A DNA stretch of 17,819 bases from Candidatus Bipolaricaulota bacterium (lineage in GTDB: Bacteria; Bipolaricaulota; Bipolaricaulia; UBA7950; UBA9294), in the NCBI GenBank assembly GCA_003979035.1, contig RXOA01000020.1:1-17819 (forward strand), written 5' to 3'. Under the pieces are notes generated by a model. The model worked only from the letters and a program-made list of their open reading frames with translations. It did no database searches and had not been told where the DNA came from. Shown here in pieces: positions 1-8,350 of this stretch (position 1 is its first letter; every line of letters begins with the position of its first letter). The position numbers were made by a program, and so were the translations under genes.

Positions 1-2723
1 ACCAACTCGAGCGCCAATCCTTCGGTGATGAACGTATCGCTCGTCGCGCCGGCAAGCGGCTCGACATCGTAGGTGTCCCCAGCGATTTCAACGACATTCA
101 GCAGCACCGTAGCACCGGCGTGGGAAGGATCCACGACTTTCACGTACACCGCGTCGGCGTCCGTGTAGCTCGCCACTTCCGCACCGGTCTCGTCGACGAA
201 CATCGCCGAGGAAGCCTGAGACGGAGGCGTTCCGCCGCCGCCGATGCCGACCTTGATCGAAATCCAAGCCGAATCGGAGTGGTTGGAGGGATCCTGATAC
301 ACCGCGACGATCGTGTCGCCAGGCAGCACGCCCAACGTCGGAACACACCCGTACGCGTTGACCAGATCAACGCAGATCGCGCTGCGGAACACCCCGCTGT
401 CGATGTCCGTCTCCATCAGATCGATCGCCGCCCAACGTCCGCTGCGCGGGTTGAGAACGTAGATTTTCGGCTCTCCATCGCAGACGAAGGGATACGGATT
501 CGGCGAGTCGTTGAAGATGTTGGTGTCGCCGAGCAAGCGATTCACGGGATGGAAGAACTCCCGTTCCGGCGTGCAGGTAAACGGATCGAGCGGCTTCGGA
601 CCGAACGGAATGCTCTGACCGCCGTCCCAGTAGCCGTCGATCCGCTCACGGCGGGCCTGATCTTCGTCCTGGTCGGGATCGAGCACCTCGACGAACACAC
701 AGTCGCTGTTGACGTATCCGCTGACGCGGCTGCCCTGGCGATCCAGGAAGAACATGTTGACCGTCTCGCCGTCGACCACCTGCGTGTCGCCGATGGACAT
801 CACGTCGAACGAAACGTCGTTGGCCACTCGGATCTGTGCGATGTCGGGCGGGAAGCTCGTGAAGATGCTCAGGTCCCCGATTCCCGAGAGATCCTGTCCA
901 TTCGCGGCCCTGTCGATCGGGCGGCGGAGAAAACTGTCGGTGTAGACCACATCGTTATAACGAACGTAGATGTCATCTTCGTTGAACGCCTCGATCCGCC
1001 AATTATCGAGCATCAGTTGAAACCCGCCGAGTGCGCCGGCAACGCCGATCCCCAGTGCGTCCCAGACCGGGCGGAGCTGCACACCGGCAAAGGTCACGAA
1101 AACAGGACTGTTGGAGGAGGTTTCATCGAGAACGAGCCATTCGGCGTCGTCCTCACCGTGTGGATCGCAGAGGTGAACGATGACCTGCTCGGGACAGCAT
1201 GGATCGACGTTGGCGTTGGCATCGATCACCTGGATGTAGATCGGATCACGTCCTAACCAGTATTCATCTTGATCGTTGCGGTCCGCATCGGTGAAGCTGG
1301 TGATCGAGTGGTTCCAGGCTTCGATGTACGCCGTGGCCAACTTGAAATCGTCGAAGTCGTTGGGATCCAGGTAGTAGGCGGTAAGCACATCGCGGACCCG
1401 CAACGAGTTGAACCCGAGATCATTGAGGATCGAGTTCAGATTCAGTTGGAACACGCCGGTGTTTGCCCCCGTCTCCTGCGCGTAGAACGACACGGCGGTG
1501 ATCCCAGCCGGATCGATCGTGTCGAACAGGCCGATGTCGTATTGCGTGTAGTAGCGGGAATCCCCGATCGGATTCGCCGCGTTGTAGATGTTGAACCAGA
1601 AAATCGGCGCCTGACGGACCTCGGCGATCTGGCCAGAAGGCAGATCATCCGGCCACACACCGCCAGTGCGCTTGAGCGCGCAAAACGATGATGGAACCAC
1701 CTCGCCGCCGGTCTGAAGATACCACGAACCCGGGTTGATCAGAATGAACACAGGAACCCATTCCACGCGGCTGCAATCGAGGTTCTCGTCCGAATCAAAG
1801 ACGGTGACCGTCGCCGACGCGTTGGCGTCCTTATAGATCTCCTGATCCCATGAGATCGTTGCCTCGATATCGATGATCTTCATCATCGCAATGGCGACGT
1901 CGCCCTCATCGTTCTGATCCTGGTACATCCCCACCAACGTGTCCATGTTCTCGAACCGCCCGATGAGGTAGAGATCGATTTCCGGCTCGGCGCTTACCCA
2001 ATTCACCGCCCACTCGCTGGGCGGGAATGGGTATCCGTTCGGATATAGGTGATCGAGCCCCATGAAGCCCACATTGAAGCCGGGCCAGGGGAACATGCCG
2101 ATGGGGAAAAACCAACCACGGTTGTCGCCAAACAGGTTGCCGAGCGGCTCGATCAGGTTTGCCATCCAATCCCAGTACATATAGTGTCCCCACTGGAATT
2201 CATCGACTACACCGTCGATCGTGGCCACATCAACGACATGCGTGTTGTACATGGGGTCGCCGTATGCCTCGCGTGTTCCGATGCGGAAGGATCTCTTGGA
2301 GGTGAACAACCCGGTGTCAGCTCCTGTTTCCTCCAGGTAGTCTTCGCCGAACCACCCGGCGGAGTTCCCCGGCCAGTGCCCTTTGTAGGGAACATAGGCG
2401 GCGTTCTCGTACAAGCATGGACACCCAAACTCATCCGGCGCGCCAAACTCGTTGAGGTAGCTCTTCCAAACGATGTACGCGCCCGTCTTCGGATCCATGA
2501 TCTTGATGTCGGTCCAGATCTTGTCCCGCACGTCGCAATCGATGTTCTCGTCGGGATCGTAGATGCAGATCCAGATTTCATCGCCTTCCTGGATATCCGT
2601 CACGCGGTTCTGCCCGTTCTTGTCTGAGGAGAAGTACATCTCGGCATCCGTCGCGCCAACGACCATCGAAAGAAGGAGCGTAAGAAGAAGCACGGCTGTG
2701 CCGGCAGCATAGAGCTTGCGCAT
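1..2723 (-). CDS. Large secreted modular (S-layer-like) protein, 5' part only
   Basis: An unbroken minus-strand frame of 907 codons runs from an ATG at 2723 off the left edge; I checked this register for stops and found none. An AGGGAGG SD lies 7 nt before the ATG. Residues 1-25 form a signal peptide (MRKLY, then a Leu-rich core ending VVGA). The exported part is Asp/Asn/Trp/Tyr-rich and modular. An acidic opener like D-x-D-x-N-x-D recurs near residues 54-63, 308-317, 500-510 and 681-690. A closer of the form E-T-x-x-[DN]-[TS]-x-x-F recurs near 130, 415, 535 and 770. This looks like a beta-sandwich surface protein, possibly calcium-binding, comparable in style to S-layer or adhesin-like proteins. 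No enzyme motif is visible. The C-terminus and any cell-wall anchor lie outside the window. The gene is certain; the role is inferred. Confidence 0.88.
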   Translation of the reverse strand, partial: MRKLYAAGTAVLLLTLLLSMVVGATDAEMYFSSDKNGQNRVTDIQEGDEIWICIYDPDENIDCDVRDKIWTDIKIMDPKTGAYIVWKSYLNEFGAPDEFGCPCLYENAAYVPYKGHWPGNSAGWFGEDYLEETGADTGLFTSKRSFRIGTREAYGDPMYNTHVVDVATIDGVVDEFQWGHYMYWDWMANLIEPLGNLFGDNRGWFFPIGMFPWPGFNVGFMGLDHLYPNGYPFPPSEWAVNWVSAEPEIDLYLIGRFENMDTLVGMYQDQNDEGDVAIAMMKIIDIEATISWDQEIYKDANASATVTVFDSDENLDCSRVEWVPVFILINPGSWYLQTGGEVVPSSFCALKRTGGVWPDDLPSGQIAEVRQAPIFWFNIYNAANPIGDSRYYTQYDIGLFDTIDPAGITAVSFYAQETGANTGVFQLNLNSILNDLGFNSLRVRDVLTAYYLDPNDFDDFKLATAYIEAWNHSITSFTDADRNDQDEYWLGRDPIYIQVIDANANVDPCCPEQVIVHLCDPHGEDDAEWLVLDETSSNSPVFVTFAGVQLRPVWDALGIGVAGALGGFQLMLDNWRIEAFNEDDIYVRYNDVVYTDSFLRRPIDRAANGQDLSGIGDLSIFTSFPPDIAQIRVANDVSFDVMSIGDTQVVDGETVNMFFLDRQGSRVSGYVNSDCVFVEVLDPDQDEDQARRERIDGYWDGGQSIPFGPKPLDPFTCTPEREFFHPVNRLLGDTNIFNDSPNPYPFVCDGEPKIYVLNPRSGRWAAIDLMETDIDSGVFRSAICVDLVNAYGCVPTLGVLPGDTIVAVYQDPSNHSDSAWISIKVGIGGGGTPPSQASSAMFVDETGAEVASYTDADAVYVKVVDPSHAGATVLLNVVEIAGDTYDVEPLAGATSDTFITEGLALEL

Positions 2724-2739
2724 TCTGATCCTCCCTCAT

Positions 2740-3880
2740 GTTGCCCAGTGATCCATCCCAAGAATGCCTTGCTTCTCCGGCGCAAAGCCGGCCAAGCTCG
2801 GCCTTTCCGAAAGCTGCACACCATGTCCCGCAAGATAGCATGCCGACAAGTGTTCAAGCAAGACGAGTTTCCGTTCACGCACGGCCACTCCCTCCCGTTC
2901 AAAGGATACAGCTGCGCCGTCTCGCCACGAAGTCGCTCGATTCAGGGCATTGGATCCCTTGCAGAGGGTGAGCCATCCCGCCTGAGAATTCACCGCGTGT
3001 CCGCGCGCGATCGGGATACGCCGGGCACGATCCCGCGTCGACGCAGCACGGAATCCGCAGGATCCCGATCCCGAGCAGCCGATCTTCAAGTCGGAAGTCC
3101 GGATCAGCTCCTACGGCGTGCACGAACACACAGCGTCAGATGCAGTCTCCCCACAGGGAAAGACTGACTGTCCGAGCGCCGACCGCCTTCGGGATTCTGC
3201 CGGCTGCGATCTCAAGCCGGCTTCCCTGTTCGCCCGGCAGAAGAGACAGCGAAGCTTCGCCTGACCGGTACGCCATCGACAAAAGCCGGAGCGATCGCCT
3301 CTTGCGTCGCCAGTCCGTCTTCTGCGGGCGTAGTCGCATCGTTGGGGCCGAGAAACCCAAGGATGCGAGGATCCTCGCCGCAAAGGGGGGGGTGAGGATC
3401 GGCATGACCGGACGCCACAGCGGGATTGCCTTCAGCCAGGATCTCCGCCCCATGGACCCTGAGCGTCGGGATGGAGCTGCCGCTCGATCGTTTGCATGCA
3501 AGCCTGTCGGCTTCCCCGCAGGCGCCCCCTTGCCCGCCATGCACAATGCATGACACGAACCTGAGTTCGGGCTCGCCCGCGCGGCCGGCAAGTAATCTCG
3601 AACATGTCGCTCGATCCACAGCCGGGCGGGACCCCCGCTGTGTAGACATGCAGGCCGTCGACCGTTGCGTCGACCGGAGGCACGCCGGATGAGCAGAGGT
3701 TCCCTCTCCGCCATCCACTGAGCTCGTGACCGATTCGGGAAGGCCGACGCTTTGCCGCAACCACGAGTTGAGCATCCGTTGCCAAGACGCGCCGTCTTGA
3801 TCGCAGTCGATCCCTTCCGATGACCCAGCAGCCTCTCGGAGTTTGTCATGCTAGCAAAGAACGTTAATAAACTGCAGTCC
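2740..3880. other. Long region without a convincing gene; possible decayed gene
   Basis: About 1.1 kb separates the divergent genes at 2723 and 3931. Several frames are open on both strands (for example minus 3136-3849 and 3212-3775, plus 3140-3553), but they overlap one another, none has a good SD, and their products are Arg/Ser/Pro/Cys-rich without a recognisable domain, as expected of high-GC non-coding DNA. The most protein-like stretch is on the minus strand: about 3785 to 3590 in one frame (containing VDGLHVYTAG), continuing from about 3590 to 3212 in another frame (containing ILGFLGPNDA). That would fit a frameshifted remnant of a secreted protein. It is only a suggestion. I see no tRNA or array-type repeats here. 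Confidence 0.3.
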
Positions 3881-3908
3881 TTGTCTCAGTTCAGTTGTTT
3901 GTGTATTC
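3881..3908 (+). promoter_or_regulatory. Candidate sigma-70-like promoter for the 3931 gene
   Basis: TTGTCT (3881-3886) and TATTCT (3903-3908) are separated by 16 bp. Transcription would start near 3915, leaving a leader of about 16 nt that holds just the SD and start codon. The -35 hexamer is the same as at the promoter at 10243. No other promoter-like pair is obvious upstream of this gene cluster. Confidence 0.5.
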
Positions 3909-3930
3909 TTCCGGCATAAAGGAGGATGGC

Positions 3931-4983
3931 ATGCGCTTCGTGCACTCTGTGGTGGTATGCACTGCCTTGGTTGGCATCATCGCCAGCGCGACAGTGGGAG
4001 GAGACGTTTCCGGGTCCGCACTCCTTGCGGAGGCGATCCGACACGAACTCATCCTCTCGGACGATGTCTGTGAGCTTTTCATCTGGTACACATCCGAGAC
4101 AAGCGGACTGATCTGCACTCCTTGGGAGGTGTTCCCGTCGACGGCCCAGTCGGCATCGGAGTGGAATGAGCTGGTCTACTCCTCGTTGTACGAAGAGGGG
4201 TCGCAGCGGGCCGTGAGGTCCCAGGATGACGAATCCAAGTTGGTCGACATCCTCTATGTGTCGTTCGATGAAGGAATCCCAGTAGATGCTTCGAATCGTA
4301 TGCTTGACGAGCACTTTCGCCAGAAGGCCTACTGCGCCTGCAATCCCGAAACCGGAGCGTGCTGCGGCGGCGGGTCGAGCGGCGTGGTCTTGGACGTCCC
4401 TCTGGTGTCTCGAATCCAGCAAGCCCATGCGCTCATCTATGCCGCTTGGCGGAAGGTTGCTGTTTTCGTGCCGAGCACCGATTGCGTTCCGCGAGGAGCG
4501 GGGCTGCTGTCTGGTCTTCGAGAACAGCTCGAGGGGGCTGCGTCTGTCGGCCTAAGCCACATTGACCTGATCCACTACGATACTCAGGCCGATCTCGAAG
4601 CCTACGAAGGAGATCAAACAGACATCGCCATCCTGCTCGCCCCCGCACAGGACACTAGCGCTAATCGGCCCTTGGTCCTCGACATCTGCGGCGAGCAGAT
4701 GGCCGCAGACGATGCAGTCGATCTCCTTGACGCGCAGCGTGTGATCCTCCTTGCAGTGAGAGGCGATGACACTCTGTTTCGCGCAACAACCGATGTGTTC
4801 GAATTTCGCGCTCGGAACGATCGTCTGCTCTATCTTCCGCTTGTTCAGCAGCTGGCGATGGATCTGCCCATCATCCTGCCCGGCTTGCAGACGGGAGCGC
4901 TGAGTTCGCTCCACTGGCTCGACACCGCTCGTCGACTCTCTCTTGTGTCGTTCTTCCTAGCCGGAGGTGATGAGAATCAATAG
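3931..4983 (+). CDS. Secreted protein of unknown function, first gene of protease cluster
   Basis: The product is 350 aa from ATG 3931, chosen because AAAGGAGG (3918-3925) lies 5 nt upstream and the N-terminus then reads as a signal peptide (MRFVHSVVVC, hydrophobic to about residue 22). An in-frame start farther upstream would precede the SD. I do not recognise the family. The mature protein has scattered cysteines (47, 62, 135, 137, 144, 145) with a CxC and a CC-Gly-rich motif around 135-150, suggesting disulfides or a small metal site. Residues of about 165-330 alternate hydrophobic strands and helices, like an alpha/beta fold, but no catalytic motif stands out. Its last 14 bp overlap the next gene, a secreted serine protease, so the two are almost certainly co-translated. 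It could be a partner, substrate or inhibitor of that protease; this is inference from position only. Confidence 0.8.
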   Translation: MRFVHSVVVCTALVGIIASATVGGDVSGSALLAEAIRHELILSDDVCELFIWYTSETSGLICTPWEVFPSTAQSASEWNELVYSSLYEEGSQRAVRSQDDESKLVDILYVSFDEGIPVDASNRMLDEHFRQKAYCACNPETGACCGGGSSGVVLDVPLVSRIQQAHALIYAAWRKVAVFVPSTDCVPRGAGLLSGLREQLEGAASVGLSHIDLIHYDTQADLEAYEGDQTDIAILLAPAQDTSANRPLVLDICGEQMAADDAVDLLDAQRVILLAVRGDDTLFRATTDVFEFRARNDRLLYLPLVQQLAMDLPIILPGLQTGALSSLHWLDTARRLSLVSFFLAGGDENQ

Positions 4984-5671
4984 GCTTCGCTCGGCGCGGT
5001 GTACCGTGCTGCTTCTGCTGCTGGCGGCTGCGATCTCCTATGGCGCAGCCGGGACTCCTCCGCCGGTTCAGGCAGCAGCCGATGCTGGCTATGTGCTGTG
5101 GTTGGACATATTCGGGCTGTGTTCTCAGTCCGGAGATCCGGCTTCGTTCGGGTGTACGGCAACGCTTCTTGAGAACGGCCAGATCTTGACCGTGGCCCAC
5201 CTGTTCTGGTGTGACGATGATGCTTCCTTCCACTCGGATTGGCTCTCGGAGTTTGATCTCTATGTCGAGGGGCGCACTGAGCAGCTGTCGCCAGCGGTTG
5301 AGCCCAATCCTCGCATCGACGAGATGCTCGACTTGGCCTGGATCGATCTCGACCGTTCCATGTCAGAGGGGGTCGATGTGGCCTCCGGCTCCGAAGATCT
5401 CCTCACGCCGGCTCGGATGCGGGTCTGGATTGTCGGCTACCGCCGGGGAACGCTGGAAGTCGTCCCTGGTCGTGTGATTGAGTCGCCGTACGACGACAGG
5501 TCCCGCTTGTGGATCAGCGTTAAGACGCCGATTACGCCCGGGTTCAGTGGATCTCCTGTCCTTGCGGAGAACGGACAGCTCATCGGAGTAATCACGGCGA
5601 AGCTGCTCGATCAACCCGTCGTGATCGCCACTCAAGTCGATGCCGAACTGGCTCTTGATGCACGAGAGTGA
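4970..5671 (+). CDS. Secreted trypsin-like serine protease
   Basis: The product is 233 aa from ATG 4970. A GTG at 4967 is in frame but lies within the SD-like GGAGGTGATG. A signal peptide occupies about residues 1-27 (Arg-rich start, VLLLLLAAAIS core). The chymotrypsin-fold triad is visible: His77 in LTVAHLF, Asp121 in LDLAWIDLD, and Ser193 in PGFSGSPV, where FSGSP replaces the usual DSGGP. Length and motif order fit a single compact S1-type (trypsin-like) domain with no PDZ or PPC extension. It should act outside the membrane. The substrate cannot be read from sequence. The start lies inside the upstream gene, so translation is probably coupled. The next gene encodes four PPC-like domains, a module usually fused to secreted proteases. 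Confidence 0.87.
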   Translation: MRINRLRSARCTVLLLLLAAAISYGAAGTPPPVQAAADAGYVLWLDIFGLCSQSGDPASFGCTATLLENGQILTVAHLFWCDDDASFHSDWLSEFDLYVEGRTEQLSPAVEPNPRIDEMLDLAWIDLDRSMSEGVDVASGSEDLLTPARMRVWIVGYRRGTLEVVPGRVIESPYDDRSRLWISVKTPITPGFSGSPVLAENGQLIGVITAKLLDQPVVIATQVDAELALDARE

Positions 5672-5693
5672 TCCGAGCTGCCCGATGCCTCAG

Positions 5694-5720
5694 CCCGGCC
5701 CGAGCGTGTGTTGCCGGGTT
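5694..5720 (+). terminator. Weak hairpin after the protease gene
   Basis: CCCGGC (5694-5699) and GCCGGG (5713-5718) form a 6-bp stem with a 13-nt loop, followed by TTGT only. It sits 23 bp after the protease stop and could attenuate transcription before the PPC gene, but it lacks a proper U-run. Confidence 0.22.
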
Positions 5721-5816
5721 GTGCGGATAGAAGGAAGGCCGTTGCTATCGAAGAATCGAAACAGGGGGGCTCAGCCGGAACCAGGCTGTCACGCCAACCC
5801 CGCAGTAAGCGCACAA

Positions 5817-5846
5817 TTCCCCCGGGGATTGCTCCGGGGAAGGAGG
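5817..5846 (+). promoter_or_regulatory. Hairpin abutting the ribosome binding site of the PPC gene
   Basis: TTCCCCCGG (5817-5825) can pair with CCGGGGAA (5834-5841), with one bulged C. The right arm shares its last two bases with the SD AAGGAGG (5840-5846), which stands 8 nt before ATG 5855. The stem could limit ribosome access. Nothing shows a ligand or a regulator. Confidence 0.35.
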
Positions 5847-5854
5847 CTCGTCGC

Positions 5855-7360
5855 ATGAAAATCGCAGGGATCGTTTTGCTGACAGGGATGGTGCTGTTCG
5901 GTCTTGCAGCGTTTGGACAGGTCACAGAGCAGGAGCCCAACGAATCGCCCGTCCAAGCGATGTCGATCGGCACGTTTGGTGAACTCGCAGCGACGGTCAC
6001 GGTTAGCGGGGCCATGGGGTACGCCGGCGACAGCGATTGGTATCGGTTCGAGATCACGGCGTCCGCCGCCGAGCTGATCCTGTCGACCTCGACGGAGGAC
6101 ACCTCCGATCTTCAGGTAGTTCTGTACTCGGCGGATGTTGCTCCGATCGAAGCTTCGGAGAACGAACTTCAAGTCACGCTTGCCACGGGGAGCTATCTGC
6201 TGCGGATCGCCAGCAGTGAGTTGAGGCTCCTATCCTATGAACTCGTCATCAGCAGTGCACTGGAGCATGAGCCAAACGACGGAGTCTGCATTCCCAATGA
6301 GATCGGCGTGATCGGTTCGGAGATCGTCAGGATGTATGCGTCCATTGAACCCGTGGGGGATGCCGATTTCTTCGCCTTCGAAGTCGCAGAGGGGAGTGAA
6401 GGGGTGGTGCAGCTGCGCACCGACGGAACATCGGGCGATACCTTGCTTGTCCTGTACCGGTTCGATGGCGAGCTAGAACGATATGTTCCCGTGGCCCGCG
6501 ACGATGACAGCGGAGCCCATGGATGGAGCATGATCTTTTCGGAGCTCGATCCCGGGAAGTACATCGCTCGGATCCATGACTACGGCGACAACGAGACGAT
6601 CGGGGCCTATCGGTTCAGTGCGGTCCAGATGGTCGTCGAGGAGTGCGAGCCGAACAACACGGCCGTTGATGCCTGCGAATTAGGCTCCTTGGACCTCGGA
6701 GGCCTCCTTGAAGCGGATGATCTCCTCTCGGGTGGGGACATCGACTTCTTCGAAATCACTGTGAACGCCGCCGGAGTGCTGATTGTCGAAACGAGTGGCC
6801 CTGTCGGCGCCGACAGTTACATCTGCCTGCGCGATGCGTCCGACATCAGTCTGGGATGCGATGATGACGGAGGTTCCGGTATGTGGAGCCGCATCTTGAA
6901 GCCGGTTGATGCGGGCCGATATTTCGTGACCGTCGAAGGCTACGGAACGGAAGATTCCTTCCGGTACTCGTTGACCGCACATCTAGAGCAGTTCGCGAGC
7001 ATTTCGGAGATTGAAGCCAACAACAACCCACTGACCTCAACCGCAGTCGAGACCCTTCCGGCGATCGCCGGCGGGGAGATCACACAGAATGATGTCGATT
7101 TCTACACGTTTGCCGTGCCATCTGCGACGCGCGTTGTGGTGGAGGTCACCGGACAGGACGGGGCCGATTCGTATCTGTGCCTGTACGATTCGAGCGAGAA
7201 CCTGATCACGTGCGATGACGACGGCGGCAGCGGTCTATGGAGCCGGATCGATGACGTTCTCGAGGCAGGGACGTACTCCGTGGCGGTCGAAGGCTACAAT
7301 GATACCGAAACGTTCTCGTACGACCTGCTGATCTTCCTTCCGGAGTTTGCGGGCCCCTAG
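5855..7360 (+). CDS. Secreted protein of four tandem PPC-like domains
   Basis: The product is 501 aa from ATG 5855, chosen for the SD AAGGAGG 8 nt upstream and the signal peptide (MKIAGIVLLTGMVLFGLAAFGQ). The mature protein is four repeats of about 115 residues resembling bacterial pre-peptidase C-terminal (PPC) domains. They begin at EQEPN (25), EHEPN (137), CEPNN (264) and EIEANN (385). Each continues with an acidic D-x-D-[WF]-[YF] segment (59-63, 169-173, 295-299, 413-417). Repeats 3 and 4 share DDDGGSG-x-WSRI (336-347, 454-465) and AG-x-Y-x-V-x-VEGY near their ends, so they are the youngest pair. No catalytic domain is present; mature residues are almost all PPC-like. PPC modules usually trail secreted proteases, where they help secretion, folding or substrate binding. 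Here they form a separate protein just downstream of one. Confidence 0.85.
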   Translation: MKIAGIVLLTGMVLFGLAAFGQVTEQEPNESPVQAMSIGTFGELAATVTVSGAMGYAGDSDWYRFEITASAAELILSTSTEDTSDLQVVLYSADVAPIEASENELQVTLATGSYLLRIASSELRLLSYELVISSALEHEPNDGVCIPNEIGVIGSEIVRMYASIEPVGDADFFAFEVAEGSEGVVQLRTDGTSGDTLLVLYRFDGELERYVPVARDDDSGAHGWSMIFSELDPGKYIARIHDYGDNETIGAYRFSAVQMVVEECEPNNTAVDACELGSLDLGGLLEADDLLSGGDIDFFEITVNAAGVLIVETSGPVGADSYICLRDASDISLGCDDDGGSGMWSRILKPVDAGRYFVTVEGYGTEDSFRYSLTAHLEQFASISEIEANNNPLTSTAVETLPAIAGGEITQNDVDFYTFAVPSATRVVVEVTGQDGADSYLCLYDSSENLITCDDDGGSGLWSRIDDVLEAGTYSVAVEGYNDTETFSYDLLIFLPEFAGP

Positions 7361-7413
7361 ACGCGAGATGGATTCGTCGTCTTCGGTGTGGGAGATCTAG
7401 CGGTCTGAAGTGA

Positions 7414-7452
7414 GTTCGGGCCCGGCGGCACGCGACGTCGCCGTGCCCGAAC
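7414..7452 (+). terminator. Strong hairpin downstream of the PPC gene
   Basis: GTTCGGGC (7414-7421) pairs perfectly with GCCCGAAC (7445-7452), and after one mismatch CGGCG pairs with CGCCG inside. It lies 53 bp after the stop at 7360. The bases that follow, CTTTGGTT, are only mildly U-rich. It is the best terminator candidate for the 3931-7360 cluster. A second small palindrome, CGGGATCCCG, follows at about 7462. Confidence 0.45.
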
Positions 7453-7651
7453 CTTTGGTTCCGGGATCCCGAAATCGCTGTGCAGCCTGCGTCGCGCTCG
7501 GTGCGGTCCGTGTCGCACAAGCGGGAAGCCCCTCGGATAAGAGGTCTCGACCATACCCACGGGCAACGGATCACTCGGACCTACGAAATCGCCGTCCCCA
7601 CAGCCGATACGTTTCTTGGGTCAGGATTGCGCGACGCAATGCCTTCAGGTG

Positions 7652-7680
7652 TTGACGAACTTGGAATTCGGCCCTACGAT
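7652..7680 (+). promoter_or_regulatory. Promoter giving a leaderless transcript for the 7687 gene
   Basis: TTGACG (7652-7657) and TACGAT (7675-7680) are separated by exactly 17 bp. Normal start-site spacing puts +1 at or next to the A of ATG 7687, six nt past the -10 box. No SD precedes that ATG, which fits leaderless translation. The same geometry recurs at 15082-15117. Confidence 0.6.
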
Positions 7681-7686
7681 GGTTTC

Positions 7687-8232
7687 ATGAAGTGTCCGGA
7701 ATGTGGTGGAGAAGCCCCAGCAGGGTCGAGGTTCTGCCCGAAGTGCGGTGCAAGGATTGACCACGTCACGCCTCGATCTCCAACAGTCACGGAAGCGAAG
7801 CCACAACGCTCAACGTACGTCACACATACTGCACAACCCAGAACTCGAGTAGGGGCTCAGACTCTCGCCCTCCTTGGCGGATTGGCCGTTGCCGCCGGGT
7901 GTTTCATGCCCTGGTACCGCTTCGGGGGAGCCATGTCCATCGGCACGGATCAAAGAGAGGGCATCATCACCCTCTTCGTCGGCCTTCTCATCGCCGGCTT
8001 GGCGATTTACTCGCTCATCTCACGAAAGGGATGGTTGCGACCCTTGCTGCTGCTGGCTGCTTGCGGGTCACTGGTGCTCATCGTTCTCACGGCAATCGAT
8101 ATCACCCGTGCCGCCGAAGCTTGGCAAGTGAGCCCTATTGAGTTCTCAGGTTTAGGTATCGCCATTGTCTTGGTCGGCGCCCTCGTTGCCACCGGTGCCG
8201 GTGTCGCCAATCTGAGGTCCCGCAGGCGCTAG
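7687..8232 (+). CDS. Zinc-ribbon membrane protein with four predicted helices
   Basis: The product is 181 aa. A zinc ribbon opens it: Cys3, Cys6, Cys17 and Cys20 in the CPxCG...FCPKCG pattern. A polar linker follows (about 25-55), then four hydrophobic segments at about 56-75, 92-111, 117-137 and 154-172, and an Arg-rich tail. The ribbon should be cytoplasmic. The architecture is common among uncharacterised 'zinc-ribbon domain' membrane proteins in bacteria; no specific function is known to me. ATG 7687 is chosen because the ribbon starts at residue 3, as is typical, although an in-frame upstream extension with no stop reaches back to 7480. The lack of an SD and the promoter ending 6 nt before the ATG suggest a leaderless mRNA. 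It seems to be a single-gene unit facing a convergent GYD gene. Confidence 0.8.
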   Translation: MKCPECGGEAPAGSRFCPKCGARIDHVTPRSPTVTEAKPQRSTYVTHTAQPRTRVGAQTLALLGGLAVAAGCFMPWYRFGGAMSIGTDQREGIITLFVGLLIAGLAIYSLISRKGWLRPLLLLAACGSLVLIVLTAIDITRAAEAWQVSPIEFSGLGIAIVLVGALVATGAGVANLRSRRR

Positions 8233-8350
8233 CGCCAGCCGGCCACAGCCCGTTCGGCAATCGGAGCAAGCTCGAGCACCTACCGGTTCCCACGGCAACA
8301 GCGGCTTCATGAGCCTGCCCCTCATCGCAAGGATCTTCACGACCGGAGAC

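Noticed and set aside
120..1256. 378-aa plus-strand ORF
   Set aside because: It is in exact codon register with the minus-strand secreted protein gene, has no SD, and its product is Asp/Val/Arg-rich without domain signals, as expected of an antisense shadow.
3136..3849. 237-aa minus-strand ORF and its overlapping neighbours
   Set aside because: Three frames on the same strand are open together, none with an SD or recognisable domain; kept only as a possible gene remnant.
4967..4969. GTG 4967 as start of the serine protease
   Set aside because: It lies within the GGAGGTGATG SD-like sequence; ATG 4970 is the more usual choice, although its SD spacing is also tight.
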